Shown here in pieces: positions 5,072-8,406 of a stretch of 8,406 nucleotides of DNA; within the stretch, counting starts at the first letter, position 1, and every line of letters starts with the position of its first letter. The translations under genes were made by a program, and so were the position numbers. This DNA comes from an uncultured Kingella sp. (GTDB lineage Bacteria > Pseudomonadota > Gammaproteobacteria > Burkholderiales > Neisseriaceae). The notes under the pieces were generated by a model. That model saw nothing but the letters and a program-made list of their open reading frames with translations. It had not been told where the DNA came from and made no database searches. The stretch lies in contig CAKARD010000055.1 of assembly GCA_916720425.1 (NCBI GenBank), forward strand, positions 1 to 8,406. The letters are read 5' to 3'.

Positions 5072-6079
5072 TTAAGTTGTAAGTTCTAAAAATAATTGGC
5101 GCAAAGTTGCCCATGCGTCTCCATTTTCTATCCCTTTAATTTGCCTGTCTATTTGAGCACAAATCTGCAATGCGGTCATCAGGCGTAATGTAGATAAGCG
5201 TATTGAGGCTTGGGACATTATGGTTGATTTGTTACCCCATAAACGCAGTTGCTTAGATATGGATTGTAGTGATTCTCCTTGTCGTAAAGCCGCAGATAGA
5301 CGAATTAAGATACGAATATCTTCTGCCAAAACCCATACCAGTAAGATAGGTTCTGCACCATCAGCCATTAAACCATCTAGTAGTTGTATGACACGTGGCG
5401 TGTTGCCACTGAGCCATGCACTGGATAGTTGAAACACATCAAATCTTGATACATTAGCCACTGTTTGTTCTATATCAGATAGACTGAGCAAGTGTCCTTT
5501 AGGATATATTAATGCTAATTTATCTATCTCTTGACTTGCTGCTAATAGATTACCTTCTATTAATTGAGCAAAAAAAGAGAGAGTTTCACTTTGCGCATCT
5601 AAACCTCGTAGGCGCAAACGCTCACCTATCCAAGCGGGCAGTTCTGCTAAGCCAATAGACTTGGCTTCTAGTGTTATGCCATGCCTACTTAGTGTGGTAA
5701 ACCATTTGGATTGTTGTTGGTTTTTGTCTAATTTGGGTAATATAATAAATGTAAGGCTGTCGGTAGGTAAATCTTCAGCCAGTTCTTGTAATGCGTCCGT
5801 AATGGTTTTACTTAATTTACTATTGGGAATATGGATTTCCAATAGTTTTAATTGAGCAAACAAGCTAGGACTATAAGCATAACTGCGCCATTCTTGCCAA
5901 TTAAAAGTGTTGCTTTCTACAGTAACAGTATAACGATGTAGATAACCCTGTTGTTTAGCGATGGCTCTTAATGTATCTAATGTTTCTAAACGCAATAATT
6001 CTTCTTCACCGTATAGGGTGTATAAAGGCTGTAATGGTGTGTGTGCCGTAAGTTGGTTAATGTTTAGTGCGCCCATCAT
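5072..6079 (-). CDS. holA: DNA polymerase III delta subunit (clamp-loader wrench)
   Basis: Delta is part of the clamp loader (with gamma/tau and delta') and opens the beta sliding clamp for loading on primed DNA in the cytosol. The 335-residue product is close to the usual length (343 in E. coli). Typical segments are LYTLYGEEELLRLE at 19-32, SLTFIILPKLDKNQQQSKW at 108-126, EGNLLAASQEIDKLAL at 175-190, the domain III entry SRFDVFQLSSAWLSGN at 211-226, EPILLVWVLAEDIRIL at 243-258, and the C-terminal DRQIKGIENGDAWATLRQL at 311-329. The start codons ATG 6079 and ATG 6076 lie inside lptE, giving a 23-base overlap, so translation is likely coupled; AGG at 6086-6084 gives only a weak, close Shine-Dalgarno. 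The lptE-holA order is widely conserved in proteobacteria and supports the call. Confidence 0.95.
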   Translation of the reverse strand: MMGALNINQLTAHTPLQPLYTLYGEEELLRLETLDTLRAIAKQQGYLHRYTVTVESNTFNWQEWRSYAYSPSLFAQLKLLEIHIPNSKLSKTITDALQELAEDLPTDSLTFIILPKLDKNQQQSKWFTTLSRHGITLEAKSIGLAELPAWIGERLRLRGLDAQSETLSFFAQLIEGNLLAASQEIDKLALIYPKGHLLSLSDIEQTVANVSRFDVFQLSSAWLSGNTPRVIQLLDGLMADGAEPILLVWVLAEDIRILIRLSAALRQGESLQSISKQLRLWGNKSTIMSQASIRLSTLRLMTALQICAQIDRQIKGIENGDAWATLRQLFLELTT

Positions 6080-6587
6080 ATACCTGAATATAGCGTGGTT
6101 TAGTTGCGTCTTTTTCTATTTTTTCTTGTGCTAAAAAACCCAATTGACGTACCAGTTGTTGTGCTGCATCTTGATAAATTTCTTGCCATAAGGTTGCTTC
6201 CTCATCACCTTTACCTAAAACTTCAGTATCAGAATAAGGCATATTACGGCGCACATGAGCAATGAGTGGTTTACCCCAAGGTTTGCCATTGCGGTAGGCT
6301 TGAGCTACGACATATAATGACAGCAAATATTCATTTAGCTTTGCTGCACGGGTGATTGTATAAATATCGCGCTTGGCATCTAGTGATAATACGCGTAATT
6401 CTGTATCTGATTGAGTAACGATTGTTCCTGAAGCATAACGTAAAGCCGTTTCTAAAGGTTTTTGTAATGTTCCACCAGAAACAACCCATTCTTGTGCAGG
6501 TAGGGTATCAAAAGGATACTTTCCGCGTAAATGAAAACCACATGCACTCAAGAGGGTAATGGCAATGATAGCTATCCATTTTTTCAT
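6057..6587 (-). CDS. lptE: LPS-assembly lipoprotein LptE
   Basis: LptE plugs the LptD beta-barrel in the outer membrane and helps deliver lipopolysaccharide to the cell surface. The 176-residue product has a lipoprotein signal peptide with the lipobox LSAC at 13-16, so C16 is the lipidated residue, followed by GFHLRGKYPF, the family hallmark start. Other typical parts are a strand pair near 30-70, LNEYLLSLYVVAQAY at 84-98 and the helical end QEIYQDAAQQLVRQL at 135-149. The start ATG 6587 is the only one that keeps the signal peptide, yet no Shine-Dalgarno site is visible upstream. leuS, the usual upstream neighbour in many proteobacteria, is absent; the gene instead follows bamC across 166 bases with its own probable promoter. 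It overlaps holA. Confidence 0.93.
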   Translation of the reverse strand: MKKWIAIIAITLLSACGFHLRGKYPFDTLPAQEWVVSGGTLQKPLETALRYASGTIVTQSDTELRVLSLDAKRDIYTITRAAKLNEYLLSLYVVAQAYRNGKPWGKPLIAHVRRNMPYSDTEVLGKGDEEATLWQEIYQDAAQQLVRQLGFLAQEKIEKDATKPRYIQVYDGRTKH

Positions 6588-6615
6588 TTTGATGACAATA
6601 GCAATAAAAGGCTAA

Positions 6616-6648
6616 ATTATAACGTAAAAACTTTGTTAAGGGCGCAAA
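6616..6648 (-). promoter_or_regulatory. Promoter candidate for lptE-holA
   Basis: On the minus strand a perfect TATAAT (6621-6616) lies 28 bases before ATG 6587, so a transcript would start near 6609. No good -35 is present at 17 bases. TTTGCG (6648-6643) is 21 bases away and TTAACA (6639-6634) only 12, so an activator or extended contacts may be needed. It lies just downstream of the Correia-like repeat. Confidence 0.4.
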
Positions 6649-6650
6649 CA

Positions 6651-6715
6651 TAGTGAATTAAATATAAACCAAGATGATAACCTATAGCTTTTTTTGGTTT
6701 AAATCTAATTCACTA
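6651..6715. repeat. Correia-like inverted repeat (putative MITE)
   Basis: Two 22-base arms (6651-6672 and 6694-6715) match as inverted repeats at 20 of 22 positions around a 21-base centre. The left arm reads TAGTGAATTAAATATAAACC then AA; the right is its near reverse complement. The ends closely resemble Neisseria Correia repeat-enclosed elements as I recall them (TAGTGGATTAAATTTAAACC), differing at two of 20 positions, and both arms begin and end at a TA dinucleotide as Correia insertions do. At 65 bases it is shorter than the usual 100-160. No T-run follows on either strand, so it is not a standard terminator. In minus-strand RNA one of the two mismatches becomes a G-U pair. Confidence 0.7.
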
Positions 6716-6753
6716 TCATTTTTTAAATGGTATGTATGATTGATAATCAAGTT

Positions 6754-7884
6754 TTAACGTAATTCACGATATAAATCATTTAGCCATTTGTCTAAATTTT
6801 TTCCTGTATAGGGCTTGCCCAGTGAATCTAACAAAATAATACGCTGTCCGTTACCAGTGTCTTCCAAAGCGATAAACATTTTCGGTGCTTGTTGTTCTGT
6901 TTGACTGGATTCCTCTGCTTTTTTGCCAAATATACGTGAAAAGAAACTTGGTTTTTTATTGTCTGATGCCGCCTGTATTAGTGCTTCACTTTCAGTGGGT
7001 GCGGGGCTGACAACAAACATTCCTCGTTCTGATACAAATTGCTGTACGGTTAAACCCACGCGATCTAAAGCAGAAGCAATGCGGTTAACATTTCGTTCGG
7101 CAGAACCATAGACCAATATCGAATTGGCTTCACGTTTGGCAAATTGGGTACTTTGAGCATTATCAGCTTGGGCAACCATTTGTTGTTGCGCTACCGTTTC
7201 ATCAACGCCGAGATATTGCATAAAACGTGCTAAAAAAGCGGCTTCTAAATTAGGATCGTTGGCACGTGGTTGCCATACGGTTGATTCTTCTTTTTTGCCA
7301 TTAAAAACTTCTTCTAAGCCCTTATGCGTAAAGAAAATGTCTAAGCCGTTTTGATTGTTACGTTCTATACGGATAAGAAATTTATCACGTTCACTGGTGC
7401 TATATACGCCACTCAAACCCACTTTATCAAACAGTTTACGTATTCCTTGATTAGGTAATTTAGCGCGATTTTCTGCCCATTCTGTTTCCATTAAACCTGC
7501 ACGTGGTTCTTCGGAATAAATGCTAAAACCTGATTCTTGCCAAAACGCACGAAGTAATGGCCAAATTTCAGTAGCCGTTTTATTATTAATGACCAACCAA
7601 CGTTGATTACCACTTCGTTCAAGATGCACATCTTTCACATTAGCCAATACTCTGTTTTGTGAATTATTGGCTTGTTGTAAAGCGTTGGGGCTAGCCACAG
7701 TACCCGATGGCAAGGTGTATAAATCCCCACTACGTGGATCACGCAAATCAGGTGGAACCTCTAAACTCACAATTTTATTGTTTTGTGATTGGTAATCTAA
7801 TTTTTGCGCTTCTTGTTTATTGCTAGAACACGCTGCCAAACTAAATACACTGAGGGTTAAAATCAAAGGTGTGATGTGTTTCAT
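6754..7884 (-). CDS. bamC: Outer-membrane assembly lipoprotein BamC
   Basis: BamC (formerly NlpB) is a lipoprotein of the BAM complex that inserts beta-barrel proteins in the outer membrane; its N-terminal tail lies along BamD. The 376-residue product has a signal peptide with lipobox LAAC at 16-19, making C19 the lipidated residue. A low-structure region (20-85) follows, with the family-typical LEVPPDLRDP at 41-50 and LYTLPSG at 55-61. The first helix-grip domain covers about 86-228, with RWLVINNKTATEIWPLLRAF at 95-114 and GLMETEW at 130-136. A Gln- and Ala-rich linker leads to the second helix-grip domain (about 254-376), interrupted by a charged insertion near 309-334. GAGAG at 7895-7891 is a good ribosome-binding site 6 bases from ATG 7884. 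It lies 23 bases after dapA, the order seen in E. coli and Neisseria. Confidence 0.93.
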   Translation of the reverse strand: MKHITPLILTLSVFSLAACSSNKQEAQKLDYQSQNNKIVSLEVPPDLRDPRSGDLYTLPSGTVASPNALQQANNSQNRVLANVKDVHLERSGNQRWLVINNKTATEIWPLLRAFWQESGFSIYSEEPRAGLMETEWAENRAKLPNQGIRKLFDKVGLSGVYSTSERDKFLIRIERNNQNGLDIFFTHKGLEEVFNGKKEESTVWQPRANDPNLEAAFLARFMQYLGVDETVAQQQMVAQADNAQSTQFAKREANSILVYGSAERNVNRIASALDRVGLTVQQFVSERGMFVVSPAPTESEALIQAASDNKKPSFFSRIFGKKAEESSQTEQQAPKMFIALEDTGNGQRIILLDSLGKPYTGKNLDKWLNDLYRELR

Positions 7885-7907
7885 TGATAGCTCTCAATAA
7901 TAAAAAT

Positions 7908-8406
7908 TTAAATTAATTTTGCCAATTTCAAGGCAGCACGGACTTTATCATGTGATGCGTTGGATAGGGGTAGTATAGGCAAACGTACATGTTCGTGACA
8001 CAAGCCTAATTGAGCAGCGGCCCATTTTGCAGCAGCAGGACTTGGTTCGCAGAACATGACATTATAAATAGGAATCAGTTGTTCATTGAGTGTACGTGCC
8101 ATAACCAAATTACCATCTAATGCTTCATGACACATACGTGAAAATAATTGCGGTGCGACATTGGCCGCCACACTAATCACGCCGTGTCCACCACATAAAA
8201 TAAATGGTAAACCTGTTGGGTCATCGCCTGAATACACAGCAAAATCTTCAGGAGCAAGATGAATTAAGCTAATTTCACGTGCTATATCGCCGCTGGCTTC
8301 TTTTACCCCTACAATATTGGGAATTTGAGCCAAGCGCAAAATGGTATCGTTGTTCATATTTACAACAGTACGTCCAGGCACATTATACAAAATCATGGGA
8401 ATAGAA
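7908..8406 (-). CDS. dapA: 4-hydroxy-tetrahydrodipicolinate synthase, 5'-truncated by the window edge
   Basis: The enzyme condenses pyruvate with aspartate semialdehyde in the diaminopimelate and lysine pathway, feeding peptidoglycan synthesis. Only the C-terminal 165 or so residues are in the window. The reading frame stays open to base 8406 (Ser-Ile-Pro before the Met at 8396), so that Met is internal and not the start. The fragment shows the YNVPGRT motif, whose tyrosine corresponds to Tyr133 of E. coli DapA, and GVKEASGD, whose lysine lies exactly 28 residues later and corresponds to the Schiff-base Lys161. YSGDDPTGLPF, GGHGVISVAANVAP and CEPSPAAAKWA are also typical. The family is about 290 residues long, so roughly 125 lie beyond the edge. 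Stop at 7910-7908; bamC follows after 23 bases, so the two are probably one operon. Confidence 0.97.
   Translation of the reverse strand, partial: SIPMILYNVPGRTVVNMNNDTILRLAQIPNIVGVKEASGDIAREISLIHLAPEDFAVYSGDDPTGLPFILCGGHGVISVAANVAPQLFSRMCHEALDGNLVMARTLNEQLIPIYNVMFCEPSPAAAKWAAAQLGLCHEHVRLPILPLSNASHDKVRAALKLAKLI

Noticed and set aside
6963..6974. ATGCCGCCTGTA, a 10 of 12 match to the Neisseria uptake sequence ATGCCGTCTGAA
   Set aside because: It differs at core positions, lies inside bamC coding sequence, and no second copy or other uptake dialect was found in the window.
8220..8234. GCCTGAA core of a Neisseriaceae uptake dialect within dapA
   Set aside because: It encodes the conserved SGDDPT segment, so the bases are explained by protein constraint, and only seven bases match.

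Overview
The window looks like ordinary chromosomal DNA of a low-GC betaproteobacterium, most likely a member of the Neisseriaceae outside the genus Neisseria. This rests on the recalled close likeness of the acetolactate synthase, DapA, BamC and copper chaperone proteins to Neisseria homologues, on the dapA-bamC and lptE-holA gene orders, and on an inverted repeat whose ends resemble Neisseria Correia elements. No Neisseria-type DNA uptake sequence was found by eye. No phage, plasmid, CRISPR, tRNA or rRNA features are visible.

Left part, plus strand (1-1400): ubiX (flavin prenyltransferase, making the cofactor for ubiquinone decarboxylation) starts at TTG. It is followed at once by a 25-codon ORF for a probable single-helix membrane microprotein. 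Next comes a secreted PCu(A)C copper chaperone with a histidine-rich tail, with its own promoter and a strong terminator. A secreted Sel1-repeat protein lies convergent on the minus strand (1399-1932), and its stop codon sits in that terminator.

Middle, plus strand (1933-4536): a 291-base intergenic region carries a promoter and a GC-enriched leader that can fold into a long closed hairpin. It precedes ilvB(ilvI)-ilvH, the two subunits of acetolactate synthase, the first common step of valine, leucine and isoleucine synthesis. The start and stop codons of the pair overlap, and a textbook terminator closes the operon. ilvC does not follow.

Right part, minus strand (4643-8406, transcribed right to left): the 3' part of dapA (lysine and diaminopimelate synthesis) and bamC (outer-membrane protein assembly lipoprotein) form one unit. 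A 65-base Correia-like inverted repeat and a probable new promoter follow. Then lptE (lipopolysaccharide export lipoprotein), holA (DNA polymerase III delta subunit) and a small two-helix membrane protein of unknown function form a tight second unit. The unknown gene contains three homopolymer tracts.

The points most worth a second look are the structured leader before ilvB, the Correia-like repeat between bamC and lptE, the microprotein after ubiX, and the odd ubiX start with an A7 slippery run. I see no clear novel multi-gene system.
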